Positions 41,077-52,500 of a stretch of DNA of 64,000 nucleotides are shown here, in pieces. The position numbers were made by a program, and so were the translations under genes. The stretch spans positions 150,061 to 214,060 of the forward strand of contig VTPC01003590.1 of assembly GCA_011009095.1 (NCBI GenBank), in the 5' to 3' direction. The notes below the pieces were generated by a model. The model did no database searches. It was not told where the DNA came from and worked only from the letters and a program-made list of their open reading frames with translations. The first letter of the stretch is position 1; the number at the start of each line of letters is the position of its first letter. The stretch comes from Ignelater luminosus (taxonomy: Eukaryota > Arthropoda > Insecta > Coleoptera > Elateridae).

Positions 41077-41844
41077 CAGAGTTAGCCAAAAGTTTGGAAA
41101 CAGTCTTATTGTAGCAATACCGATAGAATTAGCGGAATAATAACCCTTGGGGAGTATATTAGACTATCTTATCTACATTCTGACAGGAAAAAGATTAATT
41201 CAGTTATGCAGTTCCGTGTAACTGATATCAACTTTTAATTTTTAAATGGCACCCTAGTACTTTGATGACTTTTTCTAAACCTACATAAAATTCTAGATAC
41301 GACAGGTAAGAAAAAAATTAAATTAAATTATTCGCTTCGCTCTAACAAATTCATAAAGTTTGCAGTTTTAGTGTATTTCAGTGTATTTAGTCCTTTTAAT
41401 AGGCGGAGTCATTATGATACTAGGCTGACGGCCGTTGCTAATGACCCGTATTGCCCTACCCCTTAAGTGTTGTATTCCAACTCCCCACCTATAGGATGCA
41501 GCTAGATGATGTAGGCGGGGCACAATACATTAAAAATACACTAAAATACACTAAAACTGCAAACTTTATTAATTTATTATAGCGAAGCGAATTACTTTAT
41601 GTAATTTTTTTTCACTGCCGTATCTAGAATTTTATGCAGATTTAGAAAATGTCATCAAAATACTAGGGTGCCATTTAAAAATTAAAAGTTGATATCAATT
41701 ATGCGGAACTGGATAATTGAATTAATTTTTTTTTCTGTCAGAATGTAGACAAGATAGTCTAATATACCTCCCATGGGTTATTATTTCGCTAATTCTATCG
41801 GTATTGCTACAATAAGACTGTTTCCAGACTTTTGGCTAACCCTG
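41077..41844. mobile_element. Fold-back element with TA target duplication
   Basis: Left end CAGAGTTAGCCAAAAGTTTG and right end, reverse-complemented, CAGGGTTAGCCAAAAGTCTG; both are flanked by TA. The arms pair for about 300 bp each. Examples are 'gcaataccgatagaattagc', 'ctgacagaat/gtaga' stretches, 'gatatcaac', 'aattaaaagttgatatcaa' and 'gtttgcagttttagtgtatt'. Together they make a near-palindrome around a GC-rich centre at about 41400-41520. TA duplication and CAGGGTTAGCC ends fit a Tc1/mariner-derived fold-back MITE. Neither arm encodes a protein. Confidence 0.85.
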
Positions 41845-41930
41845 TATATGTAGGTTGTAAATCATGGGATATGAAAGAATTTTCGTGCTGTTACTAAACT
41901 ATTTGCTTCTATTTTTTAAGTTTTTAAATA

Positions 41931-42280
41931 ATGTCTAAAAACGAGTGTATTTAAGCGGCAGTCAAAAACGAAAATTACGGGAAGATACACAAGAGAAGAT
42001 TAAAAAGTTACCAAAACTCGACGTTTTTGTAAAGCCGCTATCGTCTGCAAATTTAGATGGTAAGATTTTGTTTACAGGCTTAAATGTAAATAGATTTAAA
42101 AATTAGAAATATTTTAGAGCCCGGACCGGAATCTTCATGTTCTCAATCTGCCGGCAATGTAAAGGTAACGATAGCACACACACATTTTTTATTAATTTAA
42201 TTTAATTGATAGGTACTGCTATTTTTAGATAAATAGTGAAAACGGGGAAAACACTCAAAAGAGAGTTTTTATCTAACCGT
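41931..42280 (+). pseudogene. N-terminal relic of a hAT/ZMYM-like transposase gene
   Basis: ATG at 41931 starts MSKNEC; after a frameshift it reads YLSGSQKRKLREDTQEKIKK, LPKLDVFVKP and LSSANLDG. A donor GTAAGA at about 42060 and an acceptor 'atattttag' lead to EPGPESSCSQSAGNVK. Another GT-AG pair leads to INSENGENTQKRVF. 'SG..KRK....' followed by 'LPKL..FF' is the usual start of hAT-type ZMYM/DUF4371 transposases, which have such introns. The rest of the protein is not found, only possible fragments up to 42500. Confidence 0.45.
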
Positions 42281-42829
42281 TCGTTATATCCTGTGGATGG
42301 ACTTGGCGATGAAGAAAAACAATTTTATTATATGGATCAAAAGTGGACCTTTTGTAAGAGATCCTGAAAGTAAATGGTGTTTTTCGGAAAAATATTATTA
42401 TTATAGGTACTACAAAATCCAGAAAAACCTTACCAAGATATTGGTTGTGTTATTCCGGGCAATTAAACGTTATTGTAGAATATTAAACAGGTACCATGTT
42501 ACTGTAACCTAAAAGACTGTATTTTTGTTCCATATTTTTATTTTTAGTACGTATGTATATACAAATGACAAATTAATTAATAAAAATTTTATATAAACTG
42601 ATGCAAATTTCTATTTTCTTATTTATTAGTTGTTACGCCACTGATCTACAATACCGTGAATATGCAGTAAGATGTTATGTAATTATTAAAAGCATTGATT
42701 CAATCAACGTTAAAAGTAAATTTTGTAATTTACTTTGTATGTTTGTATTTTAATTTTGTAAAACTGAATAAATTTAAAACATCTTTGTTTTATTTCTCAG
42801 GATTAAATTTATTTCTAAACGTTCAAATT

Positions 42830-43024
42830 CTAAGCAGGACTACTTTTTATTAGACAATTGGTCTTCATGATATTTATGACATTACCATCGGCCAATCCCA
42901 GTAATTCTTTAAAACAATCAGCCAATAAAATATATGCGTGTTTATATCCCGTGATCCTCTGTGCGATCCAGTGATTTGGTAGTTTAATCCGCACGCGTTT
43001 CGCTGAAAGCCGTACGCATTTCAT
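42830..43024 (-). CDS. Unrecognised small ORF, 64 aa
   Basis: The frame runs from ATG at 43024 to TAG at 42830. It has balanced composition and higher GC than its surroundings (MKCVRLSAKRVRIKLPNHW, then GYKHAYILLADCFKELLGLA), and I do not recognise it. AATAAA words on the same strand follow at about 42775-42815, so a short transcript is conceivable. It could equally be one exon of a larger gene or a transposon relic. It is divergent from the candidate gene starting near 43344. Confidence 0.3.
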   Translation of the reverse strand: MKCVRLSAKRVRIKLPNHWIAQRITGYKHAYILLADCFKELLGLADGNVINIMKTNCLIKSSPA

Positions 43025-43343
43025 TTAAATTTGTTCGATTTGAAACTTTTAAAATGAATCAAGTGCAACTATACTAGCATCAAATTCTAAGCCTGACTTG
43101 TAATAATGTTGATTCTTTTCCTAAATTCGTTATTAGATTAGGAAATCTAAGATCTTGGCGGTTTTCGTTTCGAAGTTGTTTCGGTATGTGGTGCGGTTCA
43201 TGGTGACTTCTTGTGTTTTATAATAATAAAATAAATATAGTAATACTAAAAATTTTTACATGGTGTAGCTGTAAAATGAATATCAGGCAAATCTTTTAAA
43301 AATCATAAATCTCACAACTGAAATATAATCATTTTTTTATCAA

Positions 43344-43487
43344 ATGATAGATTCATCAAAGTTAGAGCAAAGTGCAAATTGGCAAATGTTACAAAAATCA
43401 AAAGAATGTTTTTTTAAAGTTGTTCGATTTTTAAATTGTACCGGTACAGTTTTAAAAGGAGTTACTATAAAATACAGGAAAGGATAA
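43344..43487 (+). CDS. Unrecognised small ORF, 47 aa
   Basis: ATG at 43344 opens MIDSSKLEQSANWQMLQKSK, continues ECFFKVVRFLNCTGTVLKG, and ends YRKG then TAA at 43487. The composition looks protein-like rather than random (Trp, Cys and mixed charge). It could be the first exon of the candidate gene below if an internal donor is used (for example GTACAG at 43443), but I could not make the phases fit convincingly. Confidence 0.25.
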   Translation: MIDSSKLEQSANWQMLQKSKECFFKVVRFLNCTGTVLKGVTIKYRKG

Positions 43488-43526
43488 GTAAATTAAACTT
43501 GTATACAATCTTTTATTTATTTGAAC

Positions 43527-43763
43527 ATGAAAAAACAATATTTTAATTTAAGAACACATACAACTAATTATGTGAAAAGTGTTGTGCACCTGAAACAAGT
43601 AAGACACACATTTTTAAAAGTGAAGTGTATTAGAAAACAAGAATTAAGAGGTGATTGTGATGACTGTGTTTCCATTGAAATTTATGGTCGTATTGGAGGT
43701 ATATTCAACAATGATACATCAACTGTAGTCTTCGGTGTCCAGAATCTGGATACCCAACTAAAG
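43527..43763 (+). CDS. Unrecognised candidate exon with strong donor site
   Basis: The frame from ATG 43527 runs TNYVKSVVHLKQVRHTFLKV, KCIRKQELRGDCDDCVSIEI, YGRIGGIFNNDTSTVVFG and VQNLDTQLK, and stops at a consensus donor AAG|GTAAGTG at 43764. The alternation of hydrophobic and polar residues suggests a beta-rich fold. A following exon after 'catcatag' (43799) would end after five codons in the matching phase, or give TVLRNASNICIYSNANVINT in another phase. The model is therefore incomplete. I do not recognise the family. Confidence 0.4.
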
Positions 43764-43859
43764 GTAAGTGAAAAAGAAATTCGATTTTTTCATCATAGAA
43801 AAATCAACAGTTTTAAGAAATGCCAGCAATATTTGCATTTACAGTAATGCCAATGTTAT

Positions 43860-44835
43860 AAACACTGTTAAGCTGTATAAATGATATTTCTCATTCATTA
43901 GTTTTTATGTTTGTGAGGCGCACGTACTATTATTTGACAACAGTGGCGTCGAAATAAAATCTATTAATAGAAAACTTTAAAGAAAAAGAATTTTATTTGT
44001 TGATATAAACTTTTTACTTTTATGAATAACCTAAATTAATACACTGTTAACTTTAATATTCAACAAATACACAAAAAATGTATTTGACATGACAGCTTTC
44101 AAATCAGTTGACGATTTTAGGAGCTAAGGCTCTTGGATCGCGGTTTACTTTTTATTTTTACACGTTGGTAATGTGCTGAGAAATGTTATTGATACTAATC
44201 AGTAATCACTGACATCATAATTATGACGTCGGTGATACTAATTGATCATGAAGTCTATAATTGAAGTTAAATAATTGGTAATCGCCTAGGGACATGCTAT
44301 TCATCGTAGACTCGGCTTTTTTATCTTAGTAGTATATAAGTTTCCTTGTGGCACGTGTAAGGGTTAAGAGAGATCCAGCGGGGAACACAAATAATACGGA
44401 GTTTATACGCAAGCGCCAATAACATGTATAACATGTCTCTGTAAATGAGTAATAGAGTAGTGACATCTGTTCGAACATATCCGTATTATCCTCTAACTAT
44501 TAGTTGCAGGTTATCGGACGGTGGCGTTTTAATAGAACAAAGGATTTTTAAAAAGTTGGTTTTCTTGTCAAAGTTGCGTTATTATCTCCTGGACTGTTGT
44601 GTAGAAGACTAAAACGCAATGATTTCGGCCAAAACGGTGCGCTATACTAGATTTTTCTGAAAATATGCGTCATTTTGTTATTATATTTATTACAGTCAAC
44701 GTTTTTAGGTTGATTCGATAATGGTATTTCGCGGATTTCCGAATTTATCCGACGCGCATTTCACGGTCTTTAACAGAATACCGATACTTTAATAACTACG
44801 AGTACATGCCGCTGTGTGCATCTCCCTTTCAAAGC
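43860..44835. other. Intergenic, no gene seen
   Basis: No recognisable frame. The block 44330-44500 is less AT-rich and includes 'aataatacgga' and 'ccgtattatcc', a weak inverted pair about 100 bp apart, possibly the ends of a small decayed element. Confidence 0.3.
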
Positions 44836-45455
44836 CATTTGATTGTGATACCAAGTACCGACGCCAAACAAAAGACGATAGCAAATTGGGCTCGTTAACA
44901 ATTTTTGTCCACTAGAGGCGTGGTTGTTCAACGTCAAATTTGACAAGTTTAAACGTCAGTTTATAGGCTTGAGGTTATTGCAATTTAAATTTTAGATAAA
45001 AGCAATTATAAATGCCTTGTTGTTGCGTATTATCATGATTCTTTGCAAAAGTTTGTATGAGCATGAGTATTTTCTATTTCCTAGATGTCATTTTCAACAC
45101 TTTCACAATTACTTTTTATAAATTGCTGTAAAACGATTTTGTAGTGGTTGCGTAACCGTTTTTAGAATAAGTTGAATTAACCCCAATAACTCTCTCAGGT
45201 AATTTGTATCATCAGATCAGAAATAAAGAGTTAAGTACCCAAAAACGCGTTCAATACGCAACAGCAAGATATTTTAAATTTAATTTAATTTCTTTTTCTA
45301 AAATTTGAATTTTAATAACCTCAAACTTATAAACTGACGTTTAAACTTGTCAAATTTGACACTGAACAACAATGTCTCTAGCGGGGAGAAAATTGTTAAC
45401 GAGCCCAATTTGCGATCGTCTTTTGTTTAGTGTTGGTACTTTGTTTCACAATAAA
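44836..45455. mobile_element. Second fold-back element (long inverted repeat)
   Basis: The left arm (about 44850-45040) reads CAAACAAAAGACGATAGCAA, 'attgggctcgttaacaattt', TCAAATTTGACAAGTTTAAA, 'cgtcagtttata' and 'gaggttatt'. The right arm (about 45240-45455) contains the same blocks reverse-complemented and in reverse order, down to 'gcgatcgtcttttgttt'. The arms are about 170-200 bp with roughly 85 percent match by eye. The spacer has no coding frame. A partial relative of the spacer/right arm occurs at 63925-63990. Superfamily and target duplication are unclear. Confidence 0.75.
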
Positions 45456-45519
45456 CTGGCTTTGCTTCCTTTCAAAGCCATTCGATTGTGATACAGTTGC
45501 AGAAAATCTCTTAAGGAAT

Positions 45520-45810
45520 TTTCATTTTTAAAAAATTTAAAACTTTTTTATTTTCTGACTTGGAAAATTGAGACCGGTGTTGTTTTGCTCGTCTCGTCGT
45601 GGGCTTTCAGAAAAACTATAAGATGGACACTTTACCTAGAAAAAAAGTTTTCTTATAGAAATTTTCCATTGAAGAAAAATTTGTTTTTGAAAATTTATAA
45701 CTTTTATTTCTTGACTGTCTAGAGTAGGAGTGGTCTCTTTTTACTTCTCTCAATGTGAGCTTTCGGAAAAACTATAGAAACCTCCCAAAAAAACTTGAGG
45801 GTCTAAACCG
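45520..45810. repeat. Two-unit imperfect tandem duplication, period about 180 bp
   Basis: Two segments share 'aatttt..acttttat.ttttgact', a central 'gaga..ggtgt/gtggtctc' block and GAGCTTTCGGAAAAACTATA or GGGCTTTCAGAAAAACTATA (near 45610 and 45765). Divergence is considerable and there is no coding frame. Confidence 0.5.
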
Positions 45811-45996
45811 AACTTAAGCCCCAGTAAATGGTTCCGATGAGAAACTAAAATGATGACAGATTTTTAATGACAATGTTAATGATAATATTTCAAACACGAG
45901 TCACTCAGAGTGCAGGTACAGCATCGCCAATAATAAGGTTTTTGCCGAAAGCATCAATTTTCGGTTGAATAAAATAAAAAATTTTAGAATTTGCTG

Positions 45997-46210
45997 TTAT
46001 TTTATAAAATCTGTTGATAATAAGTGCGATGTGTAACCATAGCGGTTTCTTATTTTACGAAGTATTTCTCGTGCAAACTCTCCAACTTTGATTGGCTTGT
46101 GAGCAAAGGGGAGACATTCACGAACATTTTCGTACAGGAGCTTTCTTTTCAGTTTAAGTCGGAGAATCTTTCTACGTAAATCTGTTCCGTCAATTGTCAA
46201 ACACCCTGTA
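45997..46210 (-). other. Mariner-type end with adjacent open frame
   Basis: Reverse-complemented from 46210 the sequence starts TACAGGGTGTTTGACAATTG, matching the end type of the mariner derivative at 2312. A 67-codon frame (TIDGTDLRRKILRLKLKRKL, then FAHKPIKVGEFAREILRKIR) begins directly inside this end and stops at 45997. A frame starting within a TIR is unusual, so it may be chance. The partner end was not found. Confidence 0.35.
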
Positions 46211-47905
46211 CATCTTTAGTATTAGGACTTAAATCAACAGCTGGATGCATATTTCTTTTTTAACCAAGTTTTGTAAATTACAGAATTGTATTTAGGGTAG
46301 GAAGTTTTTAAATCCATTTTAATCATTTTTCTGGGTGAATATTCTGTCAACTAAGATTTATGGATCTACCTGTTGCATTCAAGTTTTCTCTCTTTCTGTT
46401 TTATACAATAACGTATTTCTAGTCTATGCCAGGCCCTCATTGCCAGTTATTTACCTGGTTATAGTTGGGACATTTACTTTTGCGGATGATTACATAATTT
46501 GAAAATATTTTCAGCATATTCTCGCATCAAAACATTATTAATTGACATACAATCAACGATCAAAATGACGATTTGTAATGATGAAGCGCCCTCAATTAAC
46601 GAATAGCTGAAGCTGAACCATTCTCCATAAAATTTACTACCTGCTGCTACTAAATTAAAAAAAACATGACAAATGCAGCGTACAGTACGTTGATAAATGT
46701 GTTATTATTCTTTGGATTTCAAATTTTACGATACTTTTAAAGGTTTTGGAACCAAAATAAAAAAAAACGTATAAAATAGTATTTTCAAAAAAATAACAGG
46801 ATTGTTGATAGCAATATTTCTTTAAAACATAAATGACTGTATAAGCAATAAGAAAATCAATCTAAATACGAGCAAATTTCATTTTTAACAATTTGCGGTA
46901 GATATATAATTATGATGTCAATCGCCTGCATCCCCTAATGGAGGACACCGTCTAATTTGTTACCGCCTAATTTGTTTTTTAACCTTTATGATTTTTCCAT
47001 AAAAAGTAAAATAATACATTAGATTGTTTTCAACTAATTTTCCTAAAGAATATAAAAGTAGATTCTGTTAATTATCCAAGGCGCATAAAACTGTAATAAT
47101 TCCGGACCGCAAGTTAATGTTCTTTAGGTCCTTAGACTTGCAACATTCAAATAAGTAAAATTAAACTACTTCAATTCAACTTAGTTTGTTATTGTATTTT
47201 AAGCTGCGAATAAACTTATTGTAATAAAACAAGTTATTGTTCATTAAAATAAAATCTAATAAACCAAAAGGTAAAGTGAAGTGAATTTTATTTTATCAAG
47301 AAAAACAAGAACATAATTATATGTTTGATATGGTAAAAGTAGCGCCTTCTATACTGTTATTTTTATTAAATTCTTCAGAAATGAAGACTAGAAATATTTT
47401 TAGAATTTTAAAATTTTTGAAATTTTGCAAATAAATAAAAAAAGTGTGAATAAAATCTAAAACATGAAGGTTAAGTTTCTTCTCCAAAAAATTGTGCAAC
47501 TTGACGTGGAAGGACTCAAAATTGATTATTCAACTTATATATTAGCTGAGTTTTCACAAGTTTTCATCATTAATGATTGTGAACTATCTAATGCACTCCA
47601 AGACTAACACAGCTCTTATCACTTTATTTGTTTAAAATTGTCATCGTTACAGCAATTTTATTTAGGAGATATTTGTTGAGTAAATTATGTACAATATAAT
47701 AAATATAATTTAGGACAAATCTCACATAAACTATATTAGGTATGTATTTATTTACAAGAATAGACTCTACACAATTATGACAAAATCTGGTAATAAATAA
47801 GTAACACATAAATTAAATTGGTCTAGGAAGTAAAATTACAGAAAGAAAAAAGAATAAAAATAATAAATCACACAATAAATTATATCTAATTGACCTAATG
47901 AGAAT
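46211..47905. other. Intergenic, no gene seen
   Basis: AT-rich; short frames (47317-47499, 47624-47809) are Asn/Lys/Phe-rich and not recognisable. The last part must contain the 3-prime untranslated region of the Mpv17-like gene, with several AATAAA words on the minus strand, for example near 47860-47875. Confidence 0.4.
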
Positions 47906-47910
47906 TCTAG

Positions 47911-48609
47911 TTAATGCTTGAGCATTAGTTGAGGTGTAACATGTTGTTGTGCTTGCCTTTTTGCTTCCAACTGATACATGTATGCAAGAAAACAACACCA
48001 AATTAGACTACAAGCACTTACAAAAGGTACTCTATTTCTTTCCGGAACAACTAAGAAATTAAATGTTTGAAATACTGGCCAAACACAAGCACCGACCTAT
48101 AAAGAGCATATTAAATGATTAATTAATTAAATAAATAAATTACATTATACAAACTTACTTTATAAGTAGGTAAGAATTTTGCTTTAACTTCATTTACAGC
48201 TTCCTCAACAGTTTTGTTTTCCAACAAACTCATTCCAAAGAAAAAGCAAGCTAATGCTGCAGGTCCATATGTTAATTGCTCCACAACAGCCTTGAAATAA
48301 GCAAGTTAAATGAATAAATGTGTTTTATTTACGTGAAAAATATTATACCTTTGTCACAGCCGTTTTTAAAGTAATTTGAGGCCAAAGAATAGTAGAGATT
48401 CTAACCCATCCATATAATGTAGGAGCTGTAAACAATCCGCCGTACAAGCTATACCTGGCTAATTGCATCCAATCATAACTATCCCACCTTTTTCCAACCA
48501 TTGTTTGTTGTATCAAACACGAAGTAGGCCATATTGTGGCATATGCTAACATACCTCGAACAACAGGATGTCTGCGAGTGAATGCAGCAAATCTTGATAA
48601 AGCTGCCAT
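47911..48609 (-). CDS. Mpv17/PMP22-family membrane protein
   Basis: Members of this family are small four-helix channel-like proteins of the mitochondrial inner membrane or peroxisome. MPV17 itself supports mitochondrial nucleotide pools and DNA maintenance. Exons are 48609-48349, 48290-48159 and 48096-47911, all GT-AG in phase 0, 579 nt, 192 aa. The family pattern is clear: RRHPVVRGMLAYATIWPTSC with LIQQ at the N-terminus, YDWMQLARYSLYGGLFTAP and GWVR in the second helix, then the signature VWPVFQTFNFLVVPERNRVP and LIWCCFLAYM near the end. The C-terminus ends KRQAQQHVTPQLMLKH. Which Mpv17 paralogue it is (MPV17-like or PXMP2/4-like) cannot be settled without a tree. Confidence 0.92.
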
Positions 48610-49814
48610 AGTTTAGTCTTATCGATCAATTTAAAATAATAATCCTTAACTATCGAAGGGTTACCTACAATAACAGAATTATGAATTAAAATGCTAAGTT
48701 ACACATATTTGCAAAATAGTAACAAACATTAAATTAATCCGTCAATTCATCACAGTACTGTTACTTGAAATCTGTGCCAAAACTTTGCCCAAAGTCTAAA
48801 TATAATAAAACTATCATGACTTTGAAACGGACCGCACGTGCTGACTGGAACATTACGTACTTGGCACGATAGCGGTCAGCTGATTAATTTGGATTACGCG
48901 GTTACTACGTACGTAAGCACTACGTAATAGGAACGACCGATTTTTTATTCATTCATCAGAAGTTATACTTTGTTCAAAATAACGAATTCCTAAAATAGAA
49001 AATTATCTTCAGTTTTATTTTAATTTTTCTTTAATTTAATCTTAAAAGCTAAAAATTAATATTAATCATAAATAAAATATTTTATTTAATCCTTTTTTCT
49101 TGAGTATTATTCCCAGAATTGACGTATTTCTTTCTGGGTTGCTAAACTAGTCTTAAAATTTTTCTAAATGCCTTTTTTAGCACCCAACTCTTACAAGATG
49201 TTTTACACAAATGCTGCAGGGGCCAAAAGTTTCAAGCTTTTAACAGAATTAAATCAAAGCGATGAAAATACTCAGAATATTTAGAGTTTTCTCTTATACG
49301 TTCAGCTTCTCCAGACTTTAAAGTTTGAAATATAAGAAGTAGCCGAAGTGCATTCGTGAGAATAAGCACAAACAGATTGATCTGTCCTCAAGGAGATGGC
49401 ATCAATACGGAAAGTGGAATCATCTAAATGTGTGCCTACTGGAGTAGATGGCAATGCATTTAACCAAGCATTACTTTAGGATATTGGTGAAAAATGACTT
49501 TTAAGAGTTTTTGTACTAGAAGTTTAATTTGCAATAGCATGCCTTTAGAATTTTTAGATAACTCTTCAAGCCAACAAGATATAAGGAAAGGTTCTTTTTA
49601 GAAAAAAATTGTTTGCCTATATTTCAAAAGTAGGCCATGATATTTGATTTTAGGATAAAAAATTAACAAAATTAAAACAAAGCGAGTTAGTTGCTAATTA
49701 TTTTGAATCATCTAAAAACTGCAGCAATAATAATACGTACATCATGTTGATAGCCAAAATTTACCCAACTTTGTACAAAATGAAGATTAGGAAAATGTTT
49801 CAAGTTCTGCAACT
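48610..49814. other. Upstream of the Mpv17-like gene, no further gene seen
   Basis: The first 350 bp presumably carry the promoter and 5-prime untranslated region; a possible non-coding exon is not excluded. The rest contains short decayed frames, for example 49395-49480 on plus (IRKVESSKCVPTGVDGN), that look like the remains of an unidentified element. Confidence 0.35.
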
Positions 49815-50300
49815 ATACCGTATGTCCCAAATTCGTGGTTAACCATTAGTATCTCGGAAACCGTAAGAGATAATAAATCGGTTAAATTAGAAAAAAGTTG
49901 CCTATTTTGGAGATCAGTTTGCTGATGTTTTTATTATTTTAAAAAAGTTCACAGCTTACTAGACAACAGAAATCACAGAAAAAGCAATAATTGATAGCTA
50001 CTAAGGACGCCAACACTCAGAAAAATTTATTTTCCCAAATAACTGCAAAAAACTGGCAGTGGGCAATAGTATAAGGGTTACTAACGAAATCATCTATTTC
50101 ATAGCATGAGGTAAAATGCGGCAAGATGCACTTGAGTGTTTAAAATTGGAAGAAGGCAAAGGAGCAGTGTTAGCACTTTTTGATGCAAAGCTAGGGACCA
50201 TATTGCATACATCTTTTTGCAAAACTGGAAACCAATGTCTTACATGAATCAGAAAATTTCCAAATGTGAAGCAAACTACCATAGTTAGGTACAAACTAAA
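49815..50300 (+). repeat. MITE-type end followed by unidentified relic
   Basis: It starts ATACCGTATGTCCCAAATTC and continues ATCTCGGAAACCGTAAGAGA, the same string as the inverted element at 26060-26215. Further on, at 50110-50250, the plus strand is open for KMRQDALECLKLEEGKGAVL, ALFDAKLGTILHTSFC and KTGNQC, a protein-like piece that I do not recognise. Stops and loss of flanking frame mark it as a relic. The two parts may be unrelated. Confidence 0.4.
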
Positions 50301-51294
50301 AACGATAGCAATTGTTATGGCTGCGAAAAACCCTACAAACTATTTGTATGAATGAAGTTTACTGTTGTGACGGATTATGGCTTTCCGCTTACTTGGACGA
50401 AAAGAGATTTGTTCCTCAGGATTGAGCGATGATTTTTATATAGGTATCAAAGACTTAAAATACCAGTATTAAACTAGCCCGGGGAACTAAGAGTCTAGAG
50501 ACTCCAGGAGCAAACCAGACTGGAGATTAAGCAGGGCTGGAATTCTAACTCAATTATGTCGTCATGTAGGAGCCAAGATATCCGCAGGCTCCAAGGTCAA
50601 ATATATTGGGCCAGTCCGAGTTTCGAATGTTCGCTTTGAAGTTGGAAGCGAAAACAAACGATTGAGCTTGCGCCGAAAGATTAAAAAAAATTCTAGATTG
50701 TTCTTAGCACAATCTTGATGTATCGACAAGACAGTGACGGGGGAGCATTTTTAGTTCTCGAGGCAAATAAAGACAAAAAATAATAACGAGAAAATAAAAT
50801 TAAATTTACTTCACTTACAAACAGTGGATATAGCAAGATCAACCTGAAACCGGACATGGTTTCTAAAAAGTGTACATGTCCAAAAAAAAGTGAACATCTG
50901 GTAACCCTACCAGTATGAATAATTCGACATGTAGAAAATGCAATAACAAGTCCAAGAAGTAAAAAGTAATTGACAAAACGAATGATTTAATACAACAGTT
51001 TCTAGTCCCTTAACGACTTCTTTTGGCGATAGCTATTATTATGCATCAAGCCCAAACACATGTGTTGTTTAATTAGTCTTGTGAATCATTATTTTATAGT
51101 AGTTTTTAGTATTTGACATTATTCTTTGGGTTTAGAATTTGAGTTCATCTATTATTTATCTTAATAAAATTGTTCATCTTTTATTTTAATAAACTTGTAA
51201 TGTTGTTTATAATAATATCTAATTAGATTAGAATTTGACTGCAAGTCAGTTTTTAAATTTATTATTTATAACTATTATTGCTACCTACCAGCTA

Positions 51295-51595
51295 CTTTTC
51301 ACTTTCAGCTTTTGTTCAGAAAGAATAGAATTAGCAACAACAAAAGAAGATTACAAAGTTGCTGATAACACTTTTATATAGCCAGAAACAAGCAGGTAAA
51401 AATTAACTCCCGGCAGTATTTGCAAAAGGGGTTGCCTAAGACCTGAAAATATTTTATTATTTTCCATAATTTGATTTTGTTCTGCGTGCAACTTACGTTC
51501 GACACATAAACTATAGCGACATTCTCATTTGAAGTAACTGACAAGGTGAACAAGGTGAAATACGGAGACGGAGGTCTTTTTCTTAATTTCTAACT
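51295..51595 (+). repeat. Dispersed repeat, copy 2
   Basis: This is the second copy of the sequence at 12929-13195 ('cttttcactttcagctt', 'acaaagttgctgataacactttta', 'ggggttgcctaagacct', GATTTTGTTCTGCGTG, 'cgacacataaactatagcgacatt'). It carries about 60 extra bases near 51383-51424. In copy 1 this segment follows a YqaJ-type relic; no such coding piece is visible upstream here. It ends directly beside copy A of the GC-rich repeat. Confidence 0.7.
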
Positions 51596-51610
51596 GATAG
51601 TGAAGTTATT

Positions 51611-52500
51611 CGGAATTCAATTTTGCCTTCCCTAATATAATAATTTGTATTTTGCACAAGCCTGCATTAAATTCTTATAATTTGTTAAGCATTTAACTAA
51701 GAAAGAACTGTATCTTGAAAGCAATAAATTATGTAACCATATAGATTTACTCTGTCATAAGGCGTTCACACCCTCGCAGCTGCAACAAGCAGACACAAAA
51801 AATACAAAATATGAACCCACTCCAAATCTTAGGAATTTAATATGCAGGGTAGTCGTAAGTGCGGGATCGGTAAATAGAATGCGAAGTACCTCACTCGAAA
51901 TCGTAGTGTAAAAGTTGCTTTTATTGTGTTTTGTGGAGGACCATTTAATGCATAACCAATATGATAAGTATATATGCTATTTATCCTTTTAATCAGTATG
52001 ATGATTATGATTATGATTGTACTGTGGATAATGTGGTTTTACTGTGTTGGTCATTGCAGATCAATCCTTCTGAGGAGCGGTCTCCGGGCAGGTGAATGGT
52101 ATGACGGTGGCAACACCTGCTCGTCCAACATTCCGTTGGATGGCATCTCAGCGCGATAAGCGCTTGTTACAGGTCACCATGATCGATGTGCTGCACTGAC
52201 GATAACAGCCAGCGAGCACCAGGATACAATCTACTAGACGCGACTAGGCACGCCGCTGGCAAATCCCTCTCTCGCCTTAAGTTGGTAAGAAACTAATACA
52301 TGAAAACCTTTGTTTTGTAAAAGGGGAATTTCTGTAAATGGTCTCATATCCGTACACTTAAATGGCAACTCAATGCGGCGTGAAATCGACCGACCCCGAA
52401 AAGGGCAAGTATCCACACGGTTGAAAAGAGCCCGCCTAAGTATATTATAATTTATTGCTGTGCATGTTACACTTTACCTTATTGATGTGTGCGATTTTCT
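51611..52500 (+). repeat. Two-copy GC-rich element, copy A
   Basis: It matches 57821-59030 in the same orientation over most of its length. Shared blocks include 'gaattca.ttttgccttccct', TTGTTAAGCATTTAACTAAG, 'cgttcacaccct', 'aaatcttaggaatttaatatg', GGAGCGGTCTCCG, GTTGGATGGCATCTC, GTTACAGGTCACCATGATC, CTAGACGCGAC and 'ccatatccgtac'. It lacks the GC-rich insert and the 59-bp tandem duplication seen in copy B. No protein frame is conserved between copies. It could be a solo LTR, a large non-autonomous element or a long SINE-like unit. Confidence 0.75.
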
